Shown piece after piece: positions 24,239 through 37,175 of a stretch of 64,000 nt of DNA. The translations under genes and the position numbers were made by a program. The notes under the pieces were generated by a model. The model was not told the DNA's origin and did not search any database. It saw only the letters and a program-made list of their open reading frames with translations. Source of the stretch: [Phialemoniopsis] sp. UDSM-2020 (Eukaryota > Ascomycota > Sordariomycetes > Thyridiales > Thyridiaceae); assembly GCA_018873225.1 (NCBI GenBank), contig JAEILZ010000007.1, forward strand, positions 3,596,001-3,660,000. Direction: 5' to 3'. Positions within the stretch are counted from its first letter, which is position 1; each line of letters starts with the position of its first letter.

Positions 24239-26050
24239 TCAGTCCTCGTTCAGATGATCATTAACAGGTGGTGGACCCCGGTAGTTTGTTTGACCCCAGA
24301 TGAAATACCATGCGGTGGCCAGCAGGATAAACCCAACAAAGACAACGCTGGCGTAGTTGACTGTGTTGGCTGTGACCGGGATGGTTGTTGGCATACAGAA
24401 CAGGGGGACAGCAAGCAGCGACCACGCTGCAGACAAAGCATCAGTACCTCGGGGTCATGAAGTGGGACATCGAAAGAGAGAGTAAACGAACCTATTGTGA
24501 TCACATTGTAAAAGACGCCCCAGCGGCCTAAGTAGAATGTGCCGTGCTTCACATCCTTGCGGCCCCTGAACAGCGAGACGACGACAGGTGTTGCGTAACT
24601 GATCGTCAAACAGATGATGCCACCCGAAGAAAAAGAATTGAAGGCGGTAGCGGAACCGAAGTAGATGGCTCCCAGGACAATTTGCACCATCATGCTCAGC
24701 ATCATGGCGTTGAAAGGGATTTGCAGAGACTCGTTGACCTTGCGCCACCAGGTTGAGCCGGGAATACCGCCGTCTCGAGAGAAAGCCCATGTTACCCTAG
24801 AAGCAGCTGTCGTGCATCCAATTCCGCAGATAATGGCCAGAACCATCAACGGGATGAGCAGTGCGAAGGCACCTCCGGAGTTGCCCACGGCGCTCTTGAC
24901 GATCACTGGCACTGGCTGCTCCGAGTTGATCAGAGTCTCCAGGTCAGGAAGAACGAATGCAAAGGTAATCAGGGTGATGAGACCGGCGGTCGTGTTCATG
25001 AGTACCGTCCCCACCATGGCCTTTGGAACCTGAAGCTTGGGGTTTGGGACCTCTTCACACATCCTGTGAATTTGAGTCAGTGGGTGAACGCTCAATGAAG
25101 TAGAGTTCGAGACGCAAGGATGTCAATACTTACGCAATCAGCATTCCCGTCGATGATGTGGCGTATGCGGCATGAAGCAGCCCGACGCAAAATGCCCACC
25201 CATCCGGCCAGCCGGAAAGGGGTTCAAAGTGGCCGAAAGCATAGGAAGCCGAGTGTCTACCATTCTTGGCTAGGGCCAAAAGACATACAGCGATAGTCAC
25301 TAGACCGATACCAGTCCAGTAGACAGCAAATGTCTAAACAATTGACATATCAGCAAGTTGATTCAGGGAGAAAAATTCGGCGGGAAGACAACTCACGTCA
25401 AGAACAGGAAGCCACCTGTTGCCGAGAGATGAAACAGCGTTGCAGAGAAGTGTTAGTGCCACGAAGATGAGATAGACTTGATACGTCTCCGCTTGGAAGA
25501 TGCCTTCCCCGTCAGCCGTCTCAAAGACGTTGATGCATCCAACGATGAAGAGAGTTGTGCCGAAGTTGACGGCCAGAGTGATGAGAATATTTCCCACTAC
25601 ATAGGCCCAGCCGCAGATCCAGGACGCAATGCCTCTCCAGCGCTGAGAAGAAAGCATAAACGTTTGATAGTACACGCCTCCAGCCGTGGGGTACACGCTA
25701 GTGATCTCGGCGAGGGACATGGCCACGCAAAAGATGATCATGGAGACGAGGACCCACCCCCAGATCATGGTCGCCGGACCACCATTGAGTAGGGGGTAGA
25801 TGAGACTTGTTGCCAGGCCGTATGGAATCGATGCGAGGATAAAGGCCATGAACGCGAGTTGAAAGGTGGAGCGGTTTCGTACCAACTCCGAGACATAGCC
25901 TGTCTCCTCTTCAATATCCTCGACTGCGGCGTCCTCGACATTTGCACTCCTGAGCCCCGATGCGGGGCTGTCGGCGGGAGACTTCATGGGCTTTGAGAAC
26001 GGCGATTTGCCCACTCTCTTTCCATCAGACTCGTGCTGATTGATGGACAT
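24239..26050 (-). CDS. APC-family permease (choline/amino-acid/GABA type)
   Basis: Four exons (26050-25397, 25333-25134, 25063-24492, 24426-24239) give about 537 aa with twelve hydrophobic segments. A cytosolic N-tail of about 70 residues ends in EEETGYVSELVRNRSTFQL, the standard lead-in of fungal Hnm1/Uga4-type carriers. Family motifs include SLAEITSVYPTAGGVYYQ in TM3 and AMCEEVPNPKLQVPKAM, the E-x-x-N/K-P loop after TM6. GCTTAASRVTWAFSRDGGIP is in the TM8-9 region, and WGQTNYRGPPP is at the C-terminus. The start is placed at the first in-frame ATG (MSINQHES). The protein would import an amine or amino acid at the plasma membrane by proton symport. It diverges from a Rieske oxygenase that resembles choline/betaine-processing enzymes, hinting that both act on one nitrogen compound. 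Confidence 0.9.
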
Positions 26051-27058
26051 AATGTTGAGTGAGGAAGGCGACTTGTCCCTGTTGAATGGAGGCAATCCCG
26101 GTTCATCCACGCAATACCACGTGTGAGGGATTTCTTGATGAATGTCTCATGTGCCTGTGACGGAAACCTGGGTGCGTGCTTGTCGGTCCTTTTATGTCTT
26201 TTTACCCCCTGTCTGGTTGCTGGCTGAGTTGTCGTACAGATACAGAGGTCACCTTGTCGTGGAAGGGAAGATGGGAAAGGTATTGAAATTTGATCATAGC
26301 AAATTGAGGGAAAGTCTACCTATCAGCTCCATTAAATTTCACATGACCGGGTATTGGCTTTTCTACAGTGGGTATCATTATTTTCGTATCTATGCGTTGT
26401 GGAGTTATCAACTCTGAATTCTGGGGTAGAGCCAAGGACAAGCCAAGCAACGAAACAGGCTCAACAACAGACCGAACAACTGATTCGGCTAGCCCAAATA
26501 GAGAAAGTGGAAGGAGACCACACCACCAAGAGCCTCCCCACAAATTTGTGGCAATTTGGGTGAGCATCATGCCTGCAACTAGACTAGATCGAGGCAGTAG
26601 CCTGAGACCAAGACATTACGCGCATTTTTGCTCAATCTGGTGAAACTTGGCGTATTCGGCCGCGGCACGCGGGACGATGGAGCATCATCCTCTTTCCACC
26701 CCTCTTTTCGAGATCTTGGAGAAACCTCGATGCGGGAAAGTGCCATGATTTCCCTTATCTAGTTCTTGGGACTCGGGACTATCCTGCAGCTGACGTCTGC
26801 TGGAGGGTCCCACCTGCGTATACATGGGGACACTGGAGGTTTTGATGATACATCCACCATAGAGACATCTTGGATTATTAAACGGTATATATTTCTCGTG
26901 CTTGTGACCCTTGGTTCTTAGCTGCTCCTCTCCAATGTCTGCACCCTTCCAAGAAAAACGAGCCGTTGGACTCAAACCAGCATTCCCTATCTCGAACTCC
27001 TGACAACACTTAATCACAATATCAACTTTTCATCTTGATACTTCCCTCCCTCCTCACA
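26051..27058. promoter_or_regulatory. Shared divergent promoter, permease/Rieske oxygenase
   Basis: About 1 kb lies between the two start codons and contains no gene I can support. A TATATATT element at 26886-26893 lies about 170 bp upstream of the Rieske start and is a candidate TATA box. Confidence 0.4.
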
Positions 27059-28340
27059 ATGGGTGCTATGCCGCTCAAAGTCCCCGAGGGCAACATGCCC
27101 GCCTCCTGGTACCACCAGCCCGCATTCTTTGACCTAGAGATGCGTGCCGTCTTCTCCAAGCAGTGGCTCATGACGACCCACCGTTGTCGTCTCCCCGAGG
27201 CCGGAAGCTTCCTCCGCTTCGAGATGGCCGGCTTTGACTTTTTCCTGATTAAGGACCGGAAGGGTGAGATACATGCCTTCCACAACGTCTGCCGCCACCG
27301 TGCCTACCCTATTCTTGAGGAGAAAGACGGTCGAGAGGGCAAGAAGCTCATCCTGAGCTGCGGTTATCACGGTTCGTATTTCCTGAGCGTCCCTTCGATT
27401 GTACATCTATCTGACTATTCTCGTCCTGAAAGGCTGGTCATACGGTCTCTCTGGCAACTTGGCCAAAGCCCCCAAATTTGAGGAGGTCGATGACTTCCGC
27501 AAGGAGGACTACAGCCTCTTCTCTATCCACACGCACATTGACAAGCTCGGTCTTATCTGGGTCAACTTTGATGCCTCAGACGACCCCATCCCCTGGGAGG
27601 AGCGCAATGGTGGCACTGACACACAGAAGCGCTTCAACGATTTCAACATGGACGACTACGTCTACGAGCGGACATGGACCACGAATGGCCGCTACAACTG
27701 GAAGCTCGTCGGCGAGAACTACAACGAGTGCTACCACTGCCAGGCCTCGCACCCCGGCATCACCAAGATAACCAACCTAGACCGTTACTCGGTCGAGACC
27801 AAGGGTCCCGACAAGGGACGCATGGAGCACTTCCCGCCCAACAGGGACGACATCAAAGCCGAAGACGTGCAGTTCTTCGGCAACGGTGCCTTCACCTTCA
27901 ACTACCCCAACACCTCCCTGAACCTGTCAACTCCATACTGGTTCCTCATGCGCGTGGTGCCCAAGACGCCTACCACAGTCGTCACCGAGTACGAGGTGTA
28001 CCGCAACACCAAGTCGGAGCTCGAGCACTTCAACCGCGCCGCTGAGTTCTTTGAAGGCATCGAGGTTGAGGACTACAACCTTATGAATGGCGTGCAGCAG
28101 AACCTCGTCAAGGGGGTATTTGTTAACGGCCCCTTGCACTCCACTCGCGAGTCCGGCACCATGGCCTTCAAGCGCCTGCTCAAGAAGGACCTCGAGAAGC
28201 ACTTTGATGCTGAGAAGAAGTTGGGTCATGAGATTCACCCTGCTCGGAGGGAGGAGCAGCTGCATCCCCACATTGCCGTGGAGGAGAACTTTTGCGGCGA
28301 TGTCTGCGCCTGTCGAGCGGCGGCCGAGGCTGCGGCATGA
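27059..28340 (+). CDS. Rieske non-heme iron oxygenase (choline monooxygenase-like)
   Basis: Two exons (27059-27371, 27433-28340) encode about 406 aa. The Rieske [2Fe-2S] domain at residues 25-110 has ligands Cys78 and His80 in NVCRHRAYP and Cys101 and His104 in LSCGYHGWSYG; the intron falls inside that second motif. The catalytic domain carries GENYNECYHCQASHPG, giving mononuclear iron ligands His206 and His211, with an Asp expected later in the chain. The layout is that of aromatic-ring hydroxylase alpha subunits and of plant choline monooxygenase, carnitine monooxygenase and glycine betaine demethylases. Such enzymes oxidise an N-methyl or hydroxymethyl group using O2 and a reductase partner; no reductase gene is seen here. 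The C-terminal tail has several cysteines (NFCGDVCACR), which is unusual. Confidence 0.9.
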
Positions 28341-28613
28341 GTGAGCAAGGGCACGTAGCGCTAGAATGAACAATCAAAAATCACTTTTTATAACATCCCG
28401 CAAGAAGTGAATCACTAGAATTGCAATGCATTTATATCCTATGTGAAGTCTTAAGCCCGTACTCTCTTTCTCCGGTCCTTCGGCCAGAGAGTCGTTGTCC
28501 TCATGTATGAATCTTCTCCTAAACTTCTACACAGTCATGGAGATTCGGTCCAACGTAAATGACCATGCACCTCCACACTCAATTCATGATTCCTACCGGC
28601 ATCGTGAGATTCT

Positions 28614-30663
28614 TTAAACCGGCTCAACCGTCTTCTCAGTCTTGTCTTTCCCACCATGCATCCTTCGAGAAATAGAGTCGTTGAACATGGACTCCAGATT
28701 GGGCGAACACACCGCGGCCAAGATGGCCATGGCACCGAAAGCAACGCTGATGAGATAGATGACCTGGAACGAGGCGGCGTAAGCAGACTTGTACGCATCT
28801 GTCGCCGCGTCTATGATAGCAGAGGTGATTCCGGGCACCTTGTCGAAGCCTAGCGTGCCACCCAGAGCTTGGATCAGAGCGGGAACAGCCTCAGGGTCTA
28901 AGCCAGCTGCCGTGGCCGCTTTTGTGACAAGGTTTGGAATGTTGATATTTAGTTTGTTAGCCAATACCGTCGAGTAGATGGACAGCGCGATGGCTGCAAG
29001 TCCGGTGCGCGTCGATGCGAGGACCCCGGTTGCCAAGCCGAGGTCACCGTCTTCAAGGCAAAGCGGAGCAGTCGTCAACGACACCAGCTCGATGTATCCA
29101 ACACTGATGCTTCCCAGGCACGTCAGGGCGACGGCGATGCTTGGGGTATGCTGATTAGTGCCTGCCATGCCGCCGATGAAACCCGTCATGGCCACGGCGC
29201 CGACGACCATCTGCCACTTCTGACGGCCTAGGAACTTGACAAAGATGCCACCTAGGACCTGCCCTAGGAGGATCGACCCGCCTAGCGCACAAGACATCCA
29301 ACCGATCTTGGCCGAGTCGGACGTGTACATGGCGGTGATCTGCATGGGCCAGAGAACACTGAGTGAATAGTAAAGCATGCTTCCGGCCGACGCCGCGATG
29401 ACAACGCCGATGTAGCCTCGGTTTGCGAAGAGACTCATGGGCAGCAATGGGTTCTTGGTTCCGTAGATCTCTATTATCACGTTCAGTTCAAAGTCTCGTA
29501 CATGTTGTTTCAAGTAACAGGGTTACTTACCCCAGAAGACAAAGGATGCCAGAATAGCAGCACCGCCCAAAAGTGGTCCTAAGGTCTGTCCACTTGCCCA
29601 GGGGTACTGCTGGCCTCCCCAGTTCAGTCCAAGAACAAACAATGTCAGTCCTGCAGTGAACAGGAAGATGCCAAAGTAGTCGAGACCCAGCAATACGTCC
29701 CTCTTGCTCGATCGCGTGTGGAGGAGGTGGAAGTCGGGCGGTCGGTAGAAGAGGAAGGCGAGGATAATGGCGAGGGCGGTCGTGATGATGTTGAGATAGT
29801 AGCACCACCGCCAGCCCGCTGCCGTGTTGGCGACTAATGCCCGTGCAATGACGGGTCCGAAGGCGCCGAAGGGCATGCTGACGAAGAGCATGAAGGCGTT
29901 CATCTGGCCTCGCCACTTCTTGGGGATCAACTCGGCCATGGCCACCGTGAAGCCCAGCTGAGCCTGCACGGCGAGCCCGACGAAGGCGTTGGCCCAGATT
30001 AGGGTTGTGACGTTCTGTGCAACTGAGCCCATGATCGATCCGACGAGGCAAAAGGCGTTGCCGCTGATGAGGAAGTATCGTCGGCCGAAGAGATCGCTGA
30101 GTCGGCACCACAGGAGGGAAGACACGGCCACGGTTAATGTCCAGGCTGTGGCCATCCAGACGTAGTTCGGGTCCGGTCCTGTCAAACGGGTTAGAAATTC
30201 TTTAGTATAATATGGGATAAGGCCTCAGACGAACCAATATCCTCGTTAATGATACCCAAGATGTTCGAGGGCAGGACCCATCCGAGGTATGAGCTAATGC
30301 AGCCCAGTCCAAGGGACTATGGTTCTCTAGTAAGATAGATGTTCTTCACACAACCTCCTCTGGACATGGCGTTGCCAAGTCGACAGCCTCACTTACAGCC
30401 ATGGTTCCGATAAATCCCCAGCTCGTGTAGTATCCCTCGGGCAGTTGCTCGATCGTACCACCTGCAGACAACGCGTGATTAGTTTGTTTCGGTGGTCAAT
30501 AGCTGAGGGCCAGAGTAAAAATACCGATAGCTTCCGGGCTAATCTCATCGTCAATTCCCGTATGGCTGACCTTGGCTGGTGGCGAGTGAGCTCGGGCCGT
30601 CTCGCTCATCTCGATGTGATCGGCTTCCATCTTGGCGACGCCAGGCTCTGCGGGAGCAGACAT
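28614..30663 (-). CDS. MFS efflux transporter (DHA/TRI12-like), paralogue 1
   Basis: Five exons (30663-30525, 30461-30397, 30316-30235, 30178-29531, 29470-28614) join in phase to about 596 aa. The hydrophilic N-tail ends in EQLPEGYYTSWGFIGTMA. The loop between TM2 and TM3 is GRLSDLF-like (CRLSDLFGRRYFLI), the signature MFS motif A. About fourteen hydrophobic segments are visible, as in fungal siderophore and trichothecene (TRI12-type) pumps, with LNWGGQQYPWASGQ before the long loop. The C-tail is charged (HGGKDKTEKTVEPV). The protein is likely a plasma-membrane H+ antiporter or uptake carrier. It is clearly paralogous to the divergent gene at 31489-33603: intron positions and motifs such as the WGG-YPW segment correspond. 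Confidence 0.92.
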
Positions 30664-31488
30664 CTTGTTCAAAACTCAGAGTCGTTTAAGCTGAGTACCA
30701 ATATGGTAGAATCGGAAGAGACAAAGTAATGTTTCCCCGGCCATCATCTGTGGGAAAACTTGGCATCTTATTTCCCCAAACGTGGACCTCGAGTAATCTG
30801 GGGAAGCGGGGGCATCATGCATCTTCCAGAACCCTGACTGTCCGGTCAATGTAATCCGAGCCTCCCAGCTGGGACTCGCCATTCTACTCGGAAGTGGTTT
30901 CCCTGGACGCGGTAATGATAGGCAGCCCGGGTCTGCGTGGTGGCATTCCCCCTGGCGGTCACCGCTGGCTCCTACTCCAGAAGGGTCATGTTTCCCAGCT
31001 GTATGTAGATATCTCAAAATACATTGCGGGGGATGCATGGGGTACTGGGACTTAGTCGTGTGCCACTCCCTGTGGCATCAACTTCCCCATGGGCGACGGT
31101 CCAAGGGCTGATGGGGAGGCTCGGGGAAAGTGGACCATGTCGAATCACTAGCGTTGTTGTCGGATCCGTCCGCCTTGGGCACACTAATGAAGCAGCAGCT
31201 CCAAGTGCCAGGTGGATCTTTGTACGCGTGAACCCCCTTTTGGCTTTTCGGCTGTCGGTGGGTGGTCATGGTCCTGGCCGGCCCTTGACTCATGGGCTCA
31301 CTGTCGCGCTCGAGATTCGACAAGTTCAACACTCCATACGCGAGACGAGGACGATGTCAACTCTAATGACCGCGAACATATATGTTTGATCATGGCTAAC
31401 GACAAAGACAGTTTGGGTCCTTGTCTGCCACAGTCATCTTGCGATCTTCCTTCACTACCGCGGTATTGAAAAGCTTGCACTACCAACG
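30664..31488. promoter_or_regulatory. Shared divergent promoter of the two MFS paralogues
   Basis: These 825 bp separate the two MFS start codons. No gene is seen. Short frames in it do not resemble proteins. Confidence 0.4.
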
Positions 31489-33603
31489 ATGGAGCACGTC
31501 CCGAAGAACCAGCCTGAGGAGGACCGCATCGAGAGAGCTCCCGACCCCGAAGTTCCAACCCAAGTGAAGGACGACGATGCCATTTCAGTACGGTCTGAAG
31601 CCCGCGGCGATGACTTGCCTGAAGGCTATTTTCGATCGTTTCGATTCATAGGGATGGTTGTTGCAAGTAGCGCCTGGGATCGACGGACTCTCAACTGGAG
31701 GCTAATTTGTTTCGAAACAGGGCTTCGCACTCTGCGCGCTGTCGGCCAACATGTTTGTTATCATGCCAACCAACATTCTCTCCTACATCAATGAAGACAT
31801 CGGTCCGTGTCAATATCGTCCTGTTCGTCAATGTCGAGATGCTAACTCTTTGGCAACTTAGGCCCGAGTCCGTACATTGCTTGGGTGAATATCGCCAGAA
31901 CCTTAAGCCTGTCGTTCGCATACACAATCATGGGTCGCCTCTCGGATCTCTTCGGTCGTCGTTGGTTTTACATCCTCGGAAACTTGGTCTCTCTGTTGGG
32001 CATTGTCGTGTCAGCTACTGCGCAGAACGTTGACAGTCTCATTGTTGGTGCAGCCGTGTGCGGCCTCGGAGAGACTGTCCAGTTGAGTTTCAACGTTGCG
32101 CTCGGAGAGCTCGTGCCCAACAAGTACCGGCCAGCCATCCTCTCCTTTGTATTCTTGACCAACTCGCCGTTCACGACGTTTGGTCCAATCTTGGGTTGGT
32201 TTTCCTGCTAAAGTACTCTCACCTTACCAAACTAACAAACAGCAGCTCGCCACTTTGTTTCGAAGCCAAATCTCGGTTGGAGGTACTGCTTCTTCATCAA
32301 CATCGCTTGCACGTCCCTTGGTGTTCTGCTGCTGTTCTTGTGCTATCATCCTCCCACTTTCGAGCTACTACACGAGCGCAAGACCAAACGGCAGATCTTA
32401 GCTAAGCTTGATTGTGAGTACTTCCTGCTCTGGAGTTAGGGCTATCACTAATCGCTGGAATTTGTTGTAGATGTCGGTATTGTTTTGTGGACAGCGGGCC
32501 TCACCACATTCTTGATGGGTATTTCCTGGGGCGGCGGTATCTACCCTTGGAAGTCAGCTGGTCCAATCTCTGCGATTGTGATAGGCGCAGTTCTGTTGAT
32601 AGCTCTGTTCGTTTATGAGATTTACATGGACCTGGAGTATCCGGCCATCCCGGTCAAGTTGTTCCCAAACCGGGGTTTCATGAGCCTTGTCACTTGTGCG
32701 ACAATCGCAACGGTATGCACCATGTCTGCCCTTCTCAAATCTTTCAAGTACTGACAAGCAATTAAAGATGTTTTACTACTCGGCGCTCCTCTTGTGGCCG
32801 CAACAAATTGCCAAGTTCTTCACGACCGATATCACTTACGCTGGCTGGCTCTCGGTGAGTATCAACAATACCCTCCTGACTACACATTACTGATCCTGGT
32901 TGTACCAAAGTGCACTGTTGCTAGTGCGACAGTTATAGGTCAAATCTCCGCCGGCGCCATCATCCGTTGGGCAGGTAACGTCCGCTACTGGCTCATCTTT
33001 TCGTCGTGCGCCATGTGTGCCTTCGTTGGTGGCCTCGCTGCTCTGACGCCGGAGCGCAAGGCCCTTGGCATCGCCCTGACGCTTCTCGGCCCCTTCTTCG
33101 TTGGCTTTATTGAGCTGGCATCCCTCGCTCTCGCGCCGCTCTTCTGCAAAGCCTCAGACATCGGTGTAGCGTCCGGTCTTCTCGCTTCCATCCGCTCGGC
33201 AGGAGGGTCCGTGTCGGTGGCAATCTATGTGGCAATCCTGAACAACAGGCTCGCCACGACACTGCCTGCCAATATCGGGCCCGTCGCAGTGCAAGCAGGG
33301 CTTCCGGAAGACCAGGTACCCAAGGTCGCGGCTGCAGTACAGGCGGGGACCTTGGCGAAGCTCCCGGGCCTGTCGAAAGACGTCTTGGCTGCCGTGAACA
33401 AGGTGGTCCCTACCGCCTATGCCCAGGCTTTCAAGACCGTATACCTTGCCAGCCTTGCTTTTGGTGGGATTGCCATCTTGGGCAGTCTGTTCTCCAAGGA
33501 CGTGCAGAAGCATCTGACTGACAAGGTCGAACGCAAGTTGCACGGGAAGGCTGAGGCTAGGACGGACGAGACTAGGACTGAGAAGACGGCCGACGATGAC
33601 TAG
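31489..33603 (+). CDS. MFS efflux transporter (DHA/TRI12-like), paralogue 2
   Basis: Seven exons (31489-about 31659, 31721-31802, 31862-32194, 32243-32413, 32471-32712, 32768-32854, 32911-33603) give about 592 aa. The first donor is ambiguous between 31657 and 31660; both keep frame. The N-tail PEGYFRSFRFIGMVV and the motif GRLSDLFGRRWFYI match paralogue 1, as does ISWGGGIYPWKSAG. Fourteen hydrophobic stretches are expected and the C-tail is rich in Lys, Arg and Thr. Exon borders are conserved with paralogue 1, but this copy has two more introns in the second half. The two genes diverge, so both probably respond to the same regulator. The substrate is unknown; TRI12-like pumps export fungal toxins or take up iron chelates. 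Confidence 0.88.
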
Positions 33604-34671
33604 TGTGGGGAAACATTGAAATCAGTTTGAGATGGCATTGACCATGGCTTCGTTGACGATATAACAGGCTGCACTTGCCATGTTTCAGTAGTAGTATTTG
33701 ACTCCGTTTCCTCGAGTTCTGTTCTCTCCGTGTCTTCGTGAAGAGGAAAACTCGTGGATCTCTCTCCGTGAACGAGATTGCGTGAAAGCATTCAGGCTCA
33801 CGAATGTGCTTGAGGGAGACTTTCAGGTGCAGAAATGAAATAGTTCTGTTGTAGCTTGGGCAGACTACCAAACAGTGCACAGATTTGACGACGGAAGACA
33901 AAATCCGTCGACTCTCCCTGCTGCAACTGGCTTAAACGCATGGAATGTCAAATTCTTATTAGAGACTTGAGCCTCAACGCCCTTCGGGTATGCATTTACG
34001 GCCAGCGCATTCACAACCCTTTTATTCCTTTCACGGGCAGAAAAGACATGTCCCTGAACCTGAAAGTGCACAGTGTCTATGCCTGCTCTCGAGACAAGTA
34101 GAGTTGGTTGACAGCATAGATGTGGGGTGCATTACCCCCCTGGGGCCAGCTGGACTTACATGGGGTATCGAATCACTAGTCGATTAGGTACGTGAGGTTG
34201 TCTCATCTTGCAGTTGCGGGGAAGTCATCCATTGCGTCTGGCAGCCCGGACTCGTCCAATTGCATCTGGCGATCAATGGCCGATGTTGGAAATCCTGGAT
34301 GCCCTTTCCCGTGTCATTGATAGCCATACTTTAGACCAGTGCGCTGCTTGAACCAGGACAGATACCTCGCCCCCGATTAATTCATATTCGCCTTTATTAA
34401 CCATGTGTTGAGAGTACCCTCGTCGTATCTCAATGAGTCCATCGGGGTTGTTAGATGGTCGGCTGTATTTGCGGAAAACGTTCTCAAGGGTAAGAGATTT
34501 CAGCTCGGAGCTGATGGACTGCAAGCCGACCCTCGGGTGATTTACTGTCCAGGCATTCCTCTCAAGGTTTTATTTGAAAGAGTCTTTCTTCGCCAGTCTA
34601 GGCCTAGAGTCTATCAAAGTATCTGGTAATTATACACAACAAGAAGGAGATACATCTCAGTCAACCGCACC
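33604..34671. other. Intergenic between convergent genes
   Basis: About 1.07 kb of 3'-3' spacer. No gene, RNA or repeat recognised. Confidence 0.5.
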
Positions 34672-36378
34672 TCAGTTAACCCTCGAGATCTTGAACCCAA
34701 AAGGAACACGCCTCTGGAACACGCCCTGAGGATCGTACCGAGCAGCAACATCCTTGAGGAACCGCACATTCTCGGCGCCATACCCACCGAGCACGTCCTC
34801 GCTACCATCAGCGTAATTCATGTACACAAAGTCCACCAAGCCATCAACCGACTTGGCGTAGGCCTTGACCCGCGCCGTCATGGCGTACACCTCGGCCTGC
34901 GCGACGGCGTAGTCGACGACCGTCGACGAGACGGCCGCGCCGAACGTCCACATGATGGCGTTGTGGTCGACGCCGTCTAGCCCGAGGACGTTGCCGCCCT
35001 TCCGTTTGCTCACCTGCGCCATGTACGAGGGGAGCGGCTGGAAGAACATGCCCGTCGTGAAGCTCTCGGCGCCGATGGAAGACTTGAGCTTGGTTGTCAG
35101 GGCGGCGTGGAGGTCGATGCAGCGGCGCAGGATTTGGGGATCGTTGCGGAAGGTTAGAGTTACGGAGACGTCCCTGTATCACAAAGTGCACGTTAGTCGG
35201 TGGCCAAGAGCGGAAGGGGAGGAAGACCTACTTGGTACCGCCACCAAGCTGCGACGCGGCCGCTGCTTCGGCCATGGTCTGCAGATCAGTCGAATTCGCC
35301 AGCGCAGGCACGGCGCGCATGCCATCAAACGCCGTCGACACATTTTCCTGCCCCTGCGTGTTGACATAGATTGTCCCTGCAAGAGGGTCCGGGAACGCTG
35401 TCGCATTCTGCATGATGAACGTAACGAGGTGGTTGTGCTCCAGCACAGCAGGGTCCATGTCCGTGAACCCCGTCACGGCGTCGACAAGTGCATCAAAACC
35501 GGCCGCCGACACAGTACGCAGCTCGCGATACAGCTTGCGCGACGGTAGCGCCTCCATGTCGAACCGCGTCACGATGCCAAAGTTGCTGCCGCCGCCCTTG
35601 AGCGCGCGCCACAGGTCCGAGTTCTCGTCCTTGTTGGCGTTGACGACGCTGCCGTCTGCCAGCACGACTTCGTAGTTGACTACCGTGTCGCACCCGAAGC
35701 CCATCTCGCCCGTGAAGAACGAATTGCCACCTCCTAAAAGAAACCCACCCACCCCGACATCGCCATCACGGCCGCCAGTGACTGTAACACCACTCTCGCG
35801 CTCCAAGTCGGCGTAGACATCCCGCCACCGCCCACCGGGCTCGATGCGCGCCGTGTTTGTATCGGCATCGTACGAGGAGCCGTTCATGTGGCTCAAATCG
35901 ATGGTGACGCCCGCCGCGACGTTGTTGCTACCCGAGAAGCCGTGGCCGCCGGAGCGCACAGCGATATGCCAATCGCCCGCACCATCATTGGCCTTGACGA
36001 GCGTCGAGAGGGCGGTCGAGACCTCCTGCGTGGACTGCGGGAGGATGAGGCACCAGGGCCGCTGGCGGGCGCTCGCGGAGTACCAGGTCTGGATCTGGGG
36101 TTCGTAAGCCGGGTCCGTCGGGAGGAGGACGCGGTTGCGGAGGCCGGCGGATATCAGGGCCGCACACTAGTAATAAAGCAGTGAGGTCAGTACTGTGATT
36201 TTGCAGTAGTGAGAGAGACAGAGATGTTGGGGTGACTTACGGGCAGAGCTGCACCGGTGACATTGCATGAGGTCTGGTTGGTGGCCTGGCGGAGGTGTAG
36301 GTGAGACGACGACGGTACGGTCGAGGCGGAGGCAAAGCTACCTGCGACGGCAGCGGCGGCGAGAGTGAGTCTCAACAT
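34672..36378 (-). CDS. Secreted FAD-linked oxidase (berberine-bridge-enzyme-like)
   Basis: Three exons (36378-36241, 36166-35232, 35173-34672) encode about 524 aa. A signal peptide MLRLTLAAAAVAGSFASA heads the protein. The start at 36378 is chosen over one 14 codons upstream because it gives this clean signal. The PCMH FAD-binding domain contains AVRSGGHGFSGSNN, whose His is the usual covalent FAD attachment site, and GVGGFLLGGGNSFFTGEMGFGCD. The C-terminal BBE motif is FVYMNYADGSEDVLGGYG. A GxxCxxG-type second attachment Cys is not evident (the segment reads GFGCDTVVN), so bicovalent flavinylation is possible via Cys there. Such oxidases act on alcohols, sugars or secondary metabolites in the secretory pathway with O2. 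A TATATATG element on the minus strand at 36483-36490 may be the TATA box. Confidence 0.92.
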
Positions 36379-37175
36379 GATGTAAATGGCAATGAGGAAG
36401 AAGGAAACGGAGTCGCTCAAGTCCAGTGTCGAGAAGCTGGTGAGACAGCAAGCAAGCCATCGTTACTGAGTGTCGATCGGCTCATATATACACTTCTCAT
36501 ATTTCCCCTATTCTCGATCCTTCGAGATCGTCCTCGCCATCTCCGTGGCCCTCACAGGCAGCTCTATCAAGAGGTGTCGTGGGTGTCTTAAGTAATACGC
36601 GTGTTTACTAGCGGAGTCGCAGTGGACCCGGTTAACATCGTCGTCAATGCGGGATCAACGGCTTCGGGTAGATCTGCGTTGATGTCAGTGGTTCATCTCA
36701 GACTTTTGAGCGGGGCATTTAGATGGACCGATGCTTGGAGAGAGGCTGTACTCACGGGGTACGCAACACGCGTATTCCGTGCCAAGATGGCAAACGATGC
36801 AATGTCCTAACATCCAGCCGAGCCGTGGTAGCGAGGTCCCCTGCCCAGAAACGATCACAGCCAAAACTTAGACTGAATACGCGGAGATGGAAAGATTCGT
36901 GGATGCCATGCTCCGCGATGTCAGATCGTAGCGTCTGCAATGATGACGATCTCACCGGCGCCCAAGACACTAATGAAGAGACGCGCGTTGGACGCCCGCA
37001 GGCTTTCCCGAGCGGGCAATCTTTGCCAAGGCGCAATGCGAGTGTCAGGAAATCAATCGACATTATCACGTTGTAAGTCAGACCAAGTCCGTTGTACAGT
37101 CTAATTCTTTCTCCAAACCTAGGGTATCATAGGAAATCTATTCAAAATCGCAAAGAAAACAATACAAAAACAAGC
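36379..37175. other. Intergenic, no gene seen
   Basis: About 800 bp holding the oxidase promoter and the 3' flank of the Vps62-type gene. Nothing else recognised. Confidence 0.5.
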
